DNA from: Pseudomonadota bacterium
GTDB taxonomy: Bacteria > Pseudomonadota > Alphaproteobacteria > Rhizobiales > Hyphomicrobiaceae
Direction of reading: 5' to 3'
Assembly (NCBI GenBank): GCA_023430845.1
Contig: JAEYYJ010000236.1
Location: 1-6,626, forward strand
Length of the DNA stretch: 6,626 nt
The notes under the pieces were generated by a model. It saw only the letters and a program-made list of their open reading frames with translations. It did not search any database and was not told the DNA's origin. Numbering within the stretch: the stretch's first letter is position 1; the number at the start of each line of letters is the position of its first letter. A program made the translations under genes and the position numbers. Shown one piece after another: positions 1 through 6,443 of this stretch.

Positions 1-2
1 CA

Positions 3-34
3 ATGCGCCGTGAATTGCCGGATTCACGCCGCAT
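3..34. repeat. Imperfect palindrome at the left edge
   Basis: Arms at 3-15 and 22-34 are complementary at 12 of 13 positions (the mismatch is at 8/29) around a 6-base loop, TGCCGG. Either strand could form a stable hairpin. No T-run follows on either side, so it is not a classical rho-independent terminator. A plus-strand frame open at the left edge ends at TGA 48-50 (last residues RRMFVED) and spans the palindrome. It could be the tail of a gene outside the window, but it is too short to call. Confidence 0.6.
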
Positions 35-79
35 GTTCGTCGAGGATTGAGTTCAGGGTTTCGTTAGCCCGCGGGGGGA

Positions 80-142
80 GCGGGCGGGGGTGAGGGGCGG
101 CGGTCGATGTACCGCGTAGGGCCGCCCCTCACCCTCACCCGC
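80..142. repeat. Long inverted repeat just past the gltX stop; possible transcript end
   Basis: Two 22-base arms (80-101 and 121-142) match at 20 positions when one is reverse-complemented, around a 19-base loop. Read as minus-strand RNA, one of the two mismatches becomes a G-U pair. The hairpin begins 15 bases after the gltX stop codon, where a terminator or 3'-end stabilising structure would sit, but no U-run follows. The arms carry the GGGTGAGGGG / CCCCTCACCC motif seen in many dispersed intergenic palindromes, so it may be one copy of a genome-wide repeat family. That cannot be tested within this window. Confidence 0.65.
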
Positions 143-157
143 CTATACGGCCCCACC

Positions 158-1528
158 TTATGCAGCATTGCCTTTCAGTCGTGCTTCGGCGCGTTCGCGC
201 CCGATGAGCGGCAGCAGCGCGCGCAGCTCGGGTCCTGCGTCGCGCCCTGTGAGCGCAAGCCTCAGCGGATGAAAGAGCTGGCGGCCTTTTACGCCCGTCG
301 CCTCGCGCACCGCAGCCGTCCATGCGCTCCACGTTTCCGCGTTCCACGGCTCCGGCGGCAACAAGCCGGCAGCTGTCGCGCAGAGACCGGCATCCTCGAT
401 GTGCGGTGCGAGCGGACCGTTCACGACGTCGAGCCACGTGCGCACGTCGCCGAGCGTTTCGATGTTCCCTCGTAAGGCTTCCCACATCTCCGGCGAGACA
501 CTCAATCCCAAGGTGGCGAGGTGCTGCGCGACAGCGTCGAGCGGCAACATGTGCAAGAGCCGCGCATTGAGTGCGCGAAGCTCCGCTATGTCGAAACGTC
601 CCGGGGCGCGCGAAACTTTCGAGAGATCGAGCCGTGCGGCGAGCTCGTCGAGGGTCGCATAAGGCGCGACGGCCTCCGACGTACCGAGCAGTGCCGCGTG
701 ACAGAGCACGGCGAGCGGTTCCAGACCCTCCTCGCGCAGGCTCTCGACGGAGAGATCGCCGAGGCGCTTGGAGAGCGCCTGCCCATCCGCACCGATCAGA
801 AGGCTATGATGAGCGAACGTCGGCGGCTCCGCGCCAAGCGCCTCGAAGAGCTGGATCTGTACGGCCGAGTTCGTGACGTGATCCTCACCGCGAACGATAT
901 GCGTGATGGCGAAGTCGATGTCGTCGATGACGCTGGTGAATGTGTAGAGCGGCGTGCCGTCGGCGCGAATGAGGACGGGGTCGGAGAGTGAGCCGATATC
1001 CACCGTCTGCTCGCTGCGCACGACATCATGCCACGTGACAAGCGTCGGCAGCGGCGTCAGGCCGCGCGATGGATCGGTGTTGGCAAGCAGGAAGCGCCAA
1101 TGCGGCTTCTCTCCGGCGGCAATGCGCTGGGCAATCTCGTCGGGCGTGAGCTTCAGCGCGGCACGATCGTAGATCGGCGGCAGGCCGCGCGCGCGCTGGC
1201 GTGCCCGGCGGCGCTCGAGTTCGTCCTCGCTCTCGAAGCAGGGATAAAGACGGCCAGCCTTCTTGAGCTGCTCCGCTATCTCATCGTAGCGCGCAAAGCG
1301 ATCTGACTGGCGCGCCTCTCGATCCCAAACGAGGCCGAGCCATTTGAGGTCGGCGCGGATGGCCTCGGCGAATGCCTCTGTCGAGCGCGTGCGGTCGGTG
1401 TCGTCGAGGCGCAGCATGAAGCTGCCGCCATTGCGCCGTGCGAACAGCCAATTGAGCACGGCCGTGCGGATATTGCCGATGTGCAGGCGCCCGGTCGGAC
1501 TTGGCGCAAAGCGGACGGAGATGGTCAT
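158..1528 (-). CDS. gltX: Glutamyl-tRNA synthetase (GltX), HIGN/ALSKR type
   Basis: Cytoplasmic class I aminoacyl-tRNA synthetase that charges tRNA with glutamate using ATP. The 456-residue product begins with the family hallmark FAPSPTG (8-13 region) followed by HIGN (16-19), the HIGH signature of the Rossmann catalytic core. The second ATP-binding signature, KMSKS, appears as ALSKR (251-255). The helical anticodon-binding domain follows, ending in a conserved stretch around [11 protein letters not shown] (418-428). Only one cysteine (C97) lies where zinc-binding GluRS carry CxC plus CxH, so this is a zinc-free form. I chose ATG 1528 over an in-frame start at 1546 because AAGG (1536-1539) sits 7 bases upstream and the family starts right before the FAPSPTG strand. 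It lies 138 bp downstream of nadE on the same strand. Alphaproteobacteria often carry two gltX genes, so a paralogue elsewhere is plausible (inference). Whether it also charges tRNA-Gln cannot be read from the sequence. Confidence 0.97.
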   Translation of the reverse strand: MTISVRFAPSPTGRLHIGNIRTAVLNWLFARRNGGSFMLRLDDTDRTRSTEAFAEAIRADLKWLGLVWDREARQSDRFARYDEIAEQLKKAGRLYPCFESEDELERRRARQRARGLPPIYDRAALKLTPDEIAQRIAAGEKPHWRFLLANTDPSRGLTPLPTLVTWHDVVRSEQTVDIGSLSDPVLIRADGTPLYTFTSVIDDIDFAITHIVRGEDHVTNSAVQIQLFEALGAEPPTFAHHSLLIGADGQALSKRLGDLSVESLREEGLEPLAVLCHAALLGTSEAVAPYATLDELAARLDLSKVSRAPGRFDIAELRALNARLLHMLPLDAVAQHLATLGLSVSPEMWEALRGNIETLGDVRTWLDVVNGPLAPHIEDAGLCATAAGLLPPEPWNAETWSAWTAAVREATGVKGRQLFHPLRLALTGRDAGPELRALLPLIGRERAEARLKGNAA

Positions 1529-1535
1529 GGGGCTA

Positions 1536-1539
1536 CCTT
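1536..1539 (-). promoter_or_regulatory. Ribosome binding site of gltX
   Basis: AAGG on the minus strand, 7 bases before ATG 1528. It decides the start in favour of 1528 over the in-frame codon at 1546, which would place this site inside the coding region. Confidence 0.7.
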
Positions 1540-1570
1540 GGCACACTCAGTATCGATCGGTGATCATCAG

Positions 1571-1617
1571 GATGCTGGACGTGGCCCGTCCGTATGGCCC
1601 GCCGCGGGCATAGCATC
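1571..1617. other. Potential branched RNA fold between nadE and gltX
   Basis: An outer helix pairs 1571-1576 (GATGCT) with 1612-1617 (AGCATC). It encloses two perfect 5-bp hairpins, 1577-1581/1587-1591 (GGACG/CGTCC) and 1597-1601/1605-1609 (GCCCG/CGGGC), giving a compact three-way junction with linkers of 0, 5 and 2 bases. It lies 43 bases upstream of the gltX start and about 50 bases after the nadE stop. It could be a leader element of gltX, a 3' structure of nadE, or chance pairing in GC-rich DNA. I recognise no known riboswitch or T-box here. Confidence 0.25.
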
Positions 1618-1666
1618 ATCGAAGATGGCGAAGCACCTCTTTCCAGCAGCCCTCGGCAAATCAAAA

Positions 1667-3421
1667 TCAAGAAACGTCGCCGCCGTCAGCACGCGGCTGC
1701 ACAAGTTGCGGCGTGCGTTGGACGGGCGCCTTGCTCGCGGGCTCCGGCGCCGTCAACTCCTCGCGGAAGCGGTTGGTGATCGGGTAACGACGGTCACGCC
1801 CGAAGCTGCGGCTCGAAATCTTGACGCCCGGCGCTGCCTGCCGGCGCTTGTATTCGGCGAGATACAGCAGACGCTCGATGCGCTTCACGGTCTCGGGCGC
1901 ATGACCGCGTGAGATGATCTCAGGAAGCGACATCTCGTGCTCGACGAGACACGCCAGGATGTCATCGAGCACATCGTACGGCGGCAGGCTGTCCTGGTCG
2001 GTCTGGTCCTCGCGCAGCTCCGCGCTCGGCGCCTTCGTGAGAATGCGCTCAGGGATCACGATACCGCCCGGCCCCTTGCTGCCGCGCGGCACATTGGCAT
2101 TGCGCCAGCGCGAGAGGCGGTAGACCTCCATCTTGTAGAGATCCTTGATCGGATTGAAGCCGCCGTTCATGTCGCCGTAGATGGTCGCATAGCCGACGGA
2201 CATCTCGCTCTTGTTGCCCGTCGTCAGCAGCATGGACCCGTTTTTGTTGGAGATGGCCATCAGCGTCGTGCCGCGCGCGCGGCTCTGGATGTTCTCCTCT
2301 GTCGTATCCGGCGCGCGATTGCCGAAGACTGGCGCAAGCATCTGGTAGAACCCGTCGACCGCCGGTGCGATCGGCACGGTATCGTAGCGAACGCCGAGTG
2401 CTGTCGCGCAGGCCGCCGCGTCGTCGAGGCTGTCGCTCGACGTGTACCGATACGGCAGCATCACGCAATGCACGCGATCGGGGCCGAAGGCGTCGGACGC
2501 CATGGCGGCGACGAGCGCACTGTCGATGCCACCTGATAAGCCGAGAACGACGCCCGGAAAGCGGTTCTTGTCGACATAGTCCCGGAGGCCGAGCACCGAG
2601 GCGTGATAAGCGGCCGCGTCGTCTTCCTCGAGATGCGCGCGAGGCCCGCTCTTGCACTGCCAGCCATCTTCGGTGCGCGTCCACTCGGTGACGACGAGGG
2701 CTTCTTCCCAGTCCGGAAGCTGGACGGCGAGGCTCGCGTCGGCGTTCAGAACGAAGGAGGCGCCGTCGAAAACCAGTTCATCCTGGCCGCCGATCTGATT
2801 GAGGTACACCATCGGCAGGCCGGTCTCGGTCACGCGCGAGACCGCGATGTTCATGCGAACGTCGATCTTCTTCCAATCGAACGGTGAGCCGTTCGGCACG
2901 ATCAGCAGCTCGGCGCCACACTCCGCGAGGCATTCGGTGACCTCGTCGGTCCAGATGTCCTCGCAAATAGGCACGCCGATCTTGACGCCGCGGAAGTTGA
3001 TCGGACCGGGTAGTGGGCCCGGATCGAACACGCGCTTCTCGTCGAAGACGCCATAGTTCGGGAGATCCACCTTCAGCCGCACGGCGGCGACCTTGCCTTC
3101 GTCGAGCAGGGCGACGGCGTTGTAGACTTTGCCGTCCTCGGGCCAGACGGTGCCGATGAGTACGGCCGGACCCGGGCCGAGATCGGTCGCGAGTTGCTCG
3201 ACGGCGGCGCGGCACGCAGCGGCGAACGCGGGCTTGCGCACCAGGTCCTCAGGCGGATAGCCGCTTACGTACAGCTCCGGCAGCACGAGCAGGTCCGCGC
3301 CCTGACGGGCGGCGTCCGTGCGCGCGTGACGCAGCTTCGCCAGATTGCCGGCAATATCGCCGAGAACGGGGTTAAGCTGAGCAAGCGCGATCGATAGAGA
3401 ACGGGCGGGTGCGTTCGACAT
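1667..3421 (-). CDS. nadE: Glutamine-dependent NAD+ synthase (NadE)
   Basis: Cytoplasmic enzyme for the last step of NAD+ synthesis. It amidates nicotinic acid adenine dinucleotide with ATP, using ammonia released from glutamine. The 584-residue product has both expected domains. The N-terminal nitrilase-type glutaminase (about 7-270) shows the Glu-Lys-Cys triad as E49 in LVLPELYVSGYP, K117 in RLKVDLPNYG and C153 in GVPICEDIW. The C-terminal NAD synthetase domain (about 275-555) carries the ATP-pyrophosphatase loop SGGIDS (296-301) and the TTGNKSE segment (400-406). The length suits the glutamine-hydrolysing form; ammonia-only enzymes are about half as long. I chose ATG 3421 because the family starts just before SLSIALAQLNP; an in-frame TTG at 3457 only adds an unconserved Gly/Pro leader. 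No strong ribosome binding site is visible before 3421. It lies 98 bp downstream of the DUF1223 gene and upstream of gltX, all on one strand. Nothing appears broken. Confidence 0.98.
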   Translation of the reverse strand: MSNAPARSLSIALAQLNPVLGDIAGNLAKLRHARTDAARQGADLLVLPELYVSGYPPEDLVRKPAFAAACRAAVEQLATDLGPGPAVLIGTVWPEDGKVYNAVALLDEGKVAAVRLKVDLPNYGVFDEKRVFDPGPLPGPINFRGVKIGVPICEDIWTDEVTECLAECGAELLIVPNGSPFDWKKIDVRMNIAVSRVTETGLPMVYLNQIGGQDELVFDGASFVLNADASLAVQLPDWEEALVVTEWTRTEDGWQCKSGPRAHLEEDDAAAYHASVLGLRDYVDKNRFPGVVLGLSGGIDSALVAAMASDAFGPDRVHCVMLPYRYTSSDSLDDAAACATALGVRYDTVPIAPAVDGFYQMLAPVFGNRAPDTTEENIQSRARGTTLMAISNKNGSMLLTTGNKSEMSVGYATIYGDMNGGFNPIKDLYKMEVYRLSRWRNANVPRGSKGPGGIVIPERILTKAPSAELREDQTDQDSLPPYDVLDDILACLVEHEMSLPEIISRGHAPETVKRIERLLYLAEYKRRQAAPGVKISSRSFGRDRRYPITNRFREELTAPEPASKAPVQRTPQLVQPRADGGDVS

Positions 3422-3519
3422 GGTCGGAAAATAGTGCGAGCCGGGGCCCGGGCGCAACGCAAGTCTTGGGCCCAGGGGCCAGCCATGCGCCGCTGCGAAG
3501 CGCGCGCGTCAGGATGGGG

Positions 3520-4302
3520 CTACCATTTGTCGAGAAGTGCGGCCCCGATGATGGCGCCGGCGTCGCCGCGCTGGAGGATGATCGCGCAGCCGTCGGCGTC
3601 TGATTGCTTCACGGCATGATGGGCGATCTTGATCGTCGCGGCAGTCCCGTTCCACATACCCACGGGCATCCATTCGCGCACGACGTTGTGGTAGGTGCCA
3701 ATCTTGCCGACGTTCTCGCCTCGCTTGATCTTGACCTCGACCTCACGCCGAATGAGAGCGAGCCAGATCGTGGCTTCGCCGGCCTTGGCCGGCTCGCGGG
3801 CGGCGTCGAGATTGATGACGATATGCCCTTTTCCGCTGCGCACGCGGACGCCGACGCGATAGGGCTCGATTTTCGGCCCGGTGATGGCGATAGCCTTTTC
3901 GATGTCCGTCTCGCTTGAACCGAGCGCGTGCTTGAGGCCATTGACGATCACTTGCGGTGTATACACGCGGCCATCGCCGCGGACCGTGGCGTAGGAGCGC
4001 TGGCGGGCGCTGAATTTGGGGCTGGCAAGCGTGTCCTTCCAGCCGAGGTAATCCCAGTAGTCGACGGGGAGTGTCAGTGCGACGACATTGGGGCGCCGGG
4101 CAAAGGTCTCGAGAAGCGCATCGGCGGTAGGGCAAGAAGCGCAGCCCTGGCTGGTGAAGAGTTCGATGACGTTTACTGGCGCCGACGCTGCGGCGGTTGC
4201 GTCCTCTGCCTTCTCCGGGCTCGCCGCCACGACCGGTCCCGCCAGCACCGCACCGGCCAAGGCCAGTGCGACGTACGTCGACCATTCAGTCAGCGTGCGC
4301 AT
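3520..4302 (-). CDS. DUF1223 secreted protein with thioredoxin-like CxxC motif
   Basis: The product (260 residues) matches the DUF1223 / COG5429 family of uncharacterised exported proteins, common in Proteobacteria. Residues 1-27 form a signal peptide: hydrophobic core YVALALAGAVLAG, then a likely cut after VVAA, so the mature protein should be periplasmic. Family hallmarks follow: ELFTSQGCASCPTAD with the pair C54/C57, DYWDYLGWKDTLASPKFSARQ (82-102 region), and YTPQVIVNG (114-122). The first half suggests a thioredoxin-like fold; the C-terminal half is beta-rich. No reaction or substrate is established for the family, and a redox role is inference from the CxxC alone. I chose ATG 4302 rather than an in-frame upstream codon at 4422. 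The longer form would bury the signal peptide 40 residues in, and GGAA (4308-4311) stands 5 bases before 4302. The terminator of the upstream L,D-transpeptidase separates that gene, so this one needs its own promoter in 4303-4719; nadE follows 98 bp downstream. Confidence 0.92.
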   Translation of the reverse strand: MRTLTEWSTYVALALAGAVLAGPVVAASPEKAEDATAAASAPVNVIELFTSQGCASCPTADALLETFARRPNVVALTLPVDYWDYLGWKDTLASPKFSARQRSYATVRGDGRVYTPQVIVNGLKHALGSSETDIEKAIAITGPKIEPYRVGVRVRSGKGHIVINLDAAREPAKAGEATIWLALIRREVEVKIKRGENVGKIGTYHNVVREWMPVGMWNGTAATIKIAHHAVKQSDADGCAIILQRGDAGAIIGAALLDKW

Positions 4303-4719
4303 TTCATTTCCGTCCGATCGGGCCAGGGACTTCAGGCGACATGCCGGGAAGAGCGCAAAAACAAGCTGCGGCCCGGTACGCATCCGACGCTGCCACCGCA
4401 AACGCGCGGCGTGCATGAGCATGAGAGCAGTATTGCGAGAGAGGCGGCCGAGAGAGTAGCGGCTCGGAACCTGGAAGCAGTGTCGGCATAGGTCAGGATA
4501 TCGCTCTTTGCCACTTCAATTGCGAGTCACGAATGCTTGACAAATCGATCTACCGGCTGCCCTCAAGGCTTGCAAATTGAATGTCTTAGCTACGTAACCA
4601 GTCTTTGGGGCTACCGTAAATCGCTGACGCGCCGGAGCCATGTGATGCCGTTCATGGCCGGAGTGACACGGCGATGTATTCGTCATGAGCCATGTGGGAT
4701 TTTCCGGGCGCGGAGAGCG
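4303..4719. other. Intergenic leader upstream of the DUF1223 gene, no supported gene
   Basis: About 417 bp between the DUF1223 start and the L,D-transpeptidase terminator. I see no convincing gene, tRNA or well-formed minus-strand promoter. A plus-strand TTGACA at 4537-4542 lacks a matching -10 box 16-18 bases on. Small structures are present. The 9-base AGCCATGTG is directly repeated at 4636-4644 and 4688-4696. A hairpin pairs 4632-4635 with 4658-4661 and 4638-4642 with 4653-4657, with a 2-base bulge. GCATGA is doubled near 4413. A minus-strand GTG frame (4514 to 4332) would give a short peptide with a hydrophobic stretch ending in a cysteine; it is discussed as a finding. Confidence 0.55.
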
Positions 4720-4757
4720 GGAAAGAACTGCGGCCCGCCCCGGGAGGGGCAGGCCGC
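4720..4757 (-). terminator. Rho-independent terminator of the L,D-transpeptidase gene
   Basis: Arms at 4730-4741 and 4746-4757 form a 12-bp GC-rich stem on the minus-strand RNA, with one G-U pair and a 4-base loop. It is followed by AGUUCUUU (4722-4729). It starts 36 bases after the stop codon at 4794. It should end that transcript and insulate the DUF1223 gene from it. Confidence 0.85.
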
Positions 4758-4793
4758 GTGGTGATCAGATGCTTTCGCCCCTGAGCCGCTTGC

Positions 4794-5663
4794 TCAGTAG
4801 ACGGAAACGGTTTGCTGCGGAGCCACAGTGTTGCTGCTGACGGGTGTCGTCTGCTGCTTCTTGGGAGCAGGTACGGCGCCGCTGCGGACCGGACGCTTCT
4901 CCTGGGCGCGCTGCTTGGGCGGCGCGGCGCGGCGACGCGGGGCCGGCTCTTCCTGGTCGAACCAGGGGAAGACGAACCCGGCCGATGCGCCGGACGGACC
5001 GCGCGAGCTCGTGCGATCGACGACTGCACTGCCGCCACTGCCGCCCCACGATGCGACGGGTGCCGAAGAGGTGGTATAGCGGTTCCAGGTCACAACGACG
5101 CGAGCGCCGACAGGCACGCGGTCGTAGAGGTCGATCACGTCCTTATTGTACATGCGGATGCAGCCCTTGGAGACTGCCTGTCCGATCGACCACGGCGCGT
5201 CGGTGCCGTGAATGCGGTACAAGGTGGCGCCCAGATAGAGCGCGCGAGCGCCCATCGGGTTCATCGGATGACCGCCGGGAACGTGCGGCGGCAACTTCGG
5301 GTTCTCGCGGAGCATGGCGGGCGTCGGCGTCCAAGGCGGATCGACACGCTTCGAGGAAACCTGCAGCGTGCCCTGCCAGCGGCTCTGCTCGCGGGGGACG
5401 GCGATCGGGTAGCTGATCGCTTCGCCGGGCTTGGTGACCAGGTAGAGCTTGCGATCGCTGAAGCTTACGATGACCTGGCCTGGGCGATGCTGGACGCCAA
5501 AGCGAACGATTTCTTTGCCGCTGCCGCCGACCTGCTGGCTGCCGCCGCCCCATAGCCAGCTCAATCCCTGTGCTTCGGCCGCAGTGGGGGCCATCGGAAC
5601 GAGGGCCGCGAAGGCCAAAGCTGCACTAGCAAGCAAAGTGCGGGGGAAAGCGTGGCCGATCAT
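4794..5663 (-). CDS. L,D-transpeptidase, ErfK/YbiS/YkuD family
   Basis: Periplasmic cysteine enzyme acting on peptidoglycan stem peptides. Family members make 3-3 cross-links or, in several alphaproteobacteria, tether outer-membrane proteins to the wall; which applies here is not visible. The 289-residue product has a signal peptide (1-32, core LLASAALAFAALV, likely cut after AEA). The YkuD domain (about 60-195) carries GQVIVSFSDRKLYLV, the GHPMNPMGARALYLG strand (131-145), and the active-site run from H152 to SKGCIR with C168 as nucleophile and R170. All catalytic positions are intact. After the domain come a Gly/Ser linker (about 198-230) and a Pro, Arg, Lys and Gln-rich tail (240-289) with no recognisable fold. 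It begins at ATG 5663, with GGAG (5670-5673) 6 bases upstream. It is followed by its own terminator, so it is probably monocistronic. The gene name is left open because Ldt paralogues are many in such genomes. Confidence 0.95.
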   Translation of the reverse strand: MIGHAFPRTLLASAALAFAALVPMAPTAAEAQGLSWLWGGGSQQVGGSGKEIVRFGVQHRPGQVIVSFSDRKLYLVTKPGEAISYPIAVPREQSRWQGTLQVSSKRVDPPWTPTPAMLRENPKLPPHVPGGHPMNPMGARALYLGATLYRIHGTDAPWSIGQAVSKGCIRMYNKDVIDLYDRVPVGARVVVTWNRYTTSSAPVASWGGSGGSAVVDRTSSRGPSGASAGFVFPWFDQEEPAPRRRAAPPKQRAQEKRPVRSGAVPAPKKQQTTPVSSNTVAPQQTVSVY

Positions 5664-6339
5664 TCTCGTCTCCGGTCGTCGTTCTCGCGGCCCTTACAGG
5701 GCGCGGGTTTTCGATCTCATTTTCTCGCGCACCAAAGATCACGTCCGGTGCGTATTCCTATGCGAACCTGGCCGGAGCAGGGCTCTGGCTTCATCGCGGC
5801 CAAGTCGAATGCCGCGAGCGCAGTGGGGGATGATGCGCAGGTCTGGTGCCTCGTTTGTATGGTGCCCCGTTATGCTGAACGGATCGTTACGCCAGTCCGG
5901 ATTTGCCACCCGGCCGTCGACGTACGCCCGCGTCGTCACAACGCGCCATCTGCTGAGTCTGATCCCCCGCTGTCGTGCGGATGTGCCCCCACCCACAGAC
6001 CGGCCGTGCTGACTTGGCCCTTCGTGAGGTCCGGCTGCCAGTCCGATCGTGGTGTGTGTGTATACTGGCGAGCGTTCGGAGTGGATGCAACCGCGCTTTG
6101 CTCAATTAGGTCATCACGAAGGCGAGAATGCGCGCATTTCAAGGAAAGTGTGGGATTCTCGTCACGTAGCAGGATTGCGGATTGCGGATACAGACAGATC
6201 ATTTGTCTACGGATCGAGGGTCTCTGAGCGCTGATCGCATAGGATTGGCGGCTGTTGGAAACGTGTGGTCGAGCTGGGGATTAGCATCTCCTGGGAGCTG
6301 TTTGCGGCCCTGATGATCTTCTTTTGTTCCAGAATTTCA
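5664..6339. other. Long intergenic stretch without a supported gene
   Basis: This is about 676 bp between the divergent L,D-transpeptidase and right-edge genes. The longest open frame, a plus-strand one from 5652 to 6227, begins inside the L,D-transpeptidase gene on the opposite strand. It lacks recognisable motifs, is rich in Arg, Ser and Cys, and has weaker third-position G/C bias than the four real genes, so I do not call it. Visible landmarks are a short GT run ending in TATACT (6051-6066) without a matching -35, a doubled GGATTGC (6172-6185), and a 5-bp hairpin AGACA/TGTCT (6192-6208). The L,D-transpeptidase promoter must lie in the left part, but I cannot point to clear -35/-10 boxes. 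Confidence 0.5.
5670..5673 (-). promoter_or_regulatory. Ribosome binding site of the L,D-transpeptidase gene
   Basis: GGAG on the minus strand, 6 bases before ATG 5663, confirming the start placed directly ahead of the signal peptide. Confidence 0.75.
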
Positions 6340-6368
6340 TTGACAGAAAGGGCGGCTGGAGCTAGAAC
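6340..6368 (+). promoter_or_regulatory. Sigma70-type promoter for the right-edge gene
   Basis: A perfect -35 box TTGACA (6340-6345), a 17-base spacer, and a -10 box TAGAAC (6363-6368) that matches TATAAT at 4 of 6 positions. Transcription would start near 6375, leaving a leader of about 70 bases before TTG 6444. This is the best promoter match in the window, and it points into the only plus-strand frame with gene-like codon use. Confidence 0.5.
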
Positions 6369-6443
6369 AAACGAAGAACTTGGGCGGCCAGAGCGGCCTG
6401 CCCAACGTAAGGTGGACCATACGTAGTTTCGAAGAGCGTACCC

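Noticed and set aside
521..991. Plus-strand frame of 156 codons antisense to gltX
   Set aside because: It is a mirror of the gltX coding frame in GC-rich DNA. All the family motifs lie on the minus strand. The same holds for long frames opposite nadE, DUF1223 and the L,D-transpeptidase.
3422..3457. TTG start for NadE at 3457
   Set aside because: The added residues are Gly/Pro-rich and unconserved; ATG 3421 matches the usual family start.
3428..3476. Possible terminator between DUF1223 and nadE
   Set aside because: A stem from the two GGGCCC blocks (3444-3449 and 3468-3473) can be drawn with a TTTT on the minus strand at 3428-3431. The loop is long, one pair is mismatched and the T-run lies 8 bases from the stem.
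4303..4422. Forty-residue N-terminal extension of the DUF1223 protein
   Set aside because: It would place the signal peptide internally, while ATG 4302 has GGAA upstream and gives a normal exported protein.
4537..4565. TTGACA at 4537-4542 as a plus-strand promoter
   Set aside because: No -10-like hexamer lies 16-18 bases downstream and no plus-strand gene follows.
6051..6066. GT run plus TATACT as a promoter
   Set aside because: No -35 box at proper spacing; no supported gene directly downstream.
5652..6227. Plus-strand open frame of 191 codons in the large gap
   Set aside because: It starts inside the L,D-transpeptidase gene on the opposite strand, has weak third-position bias, no recognisable motif and an Arg/Ser/Cys-rich composition typical of non-coding GC-rich frames.
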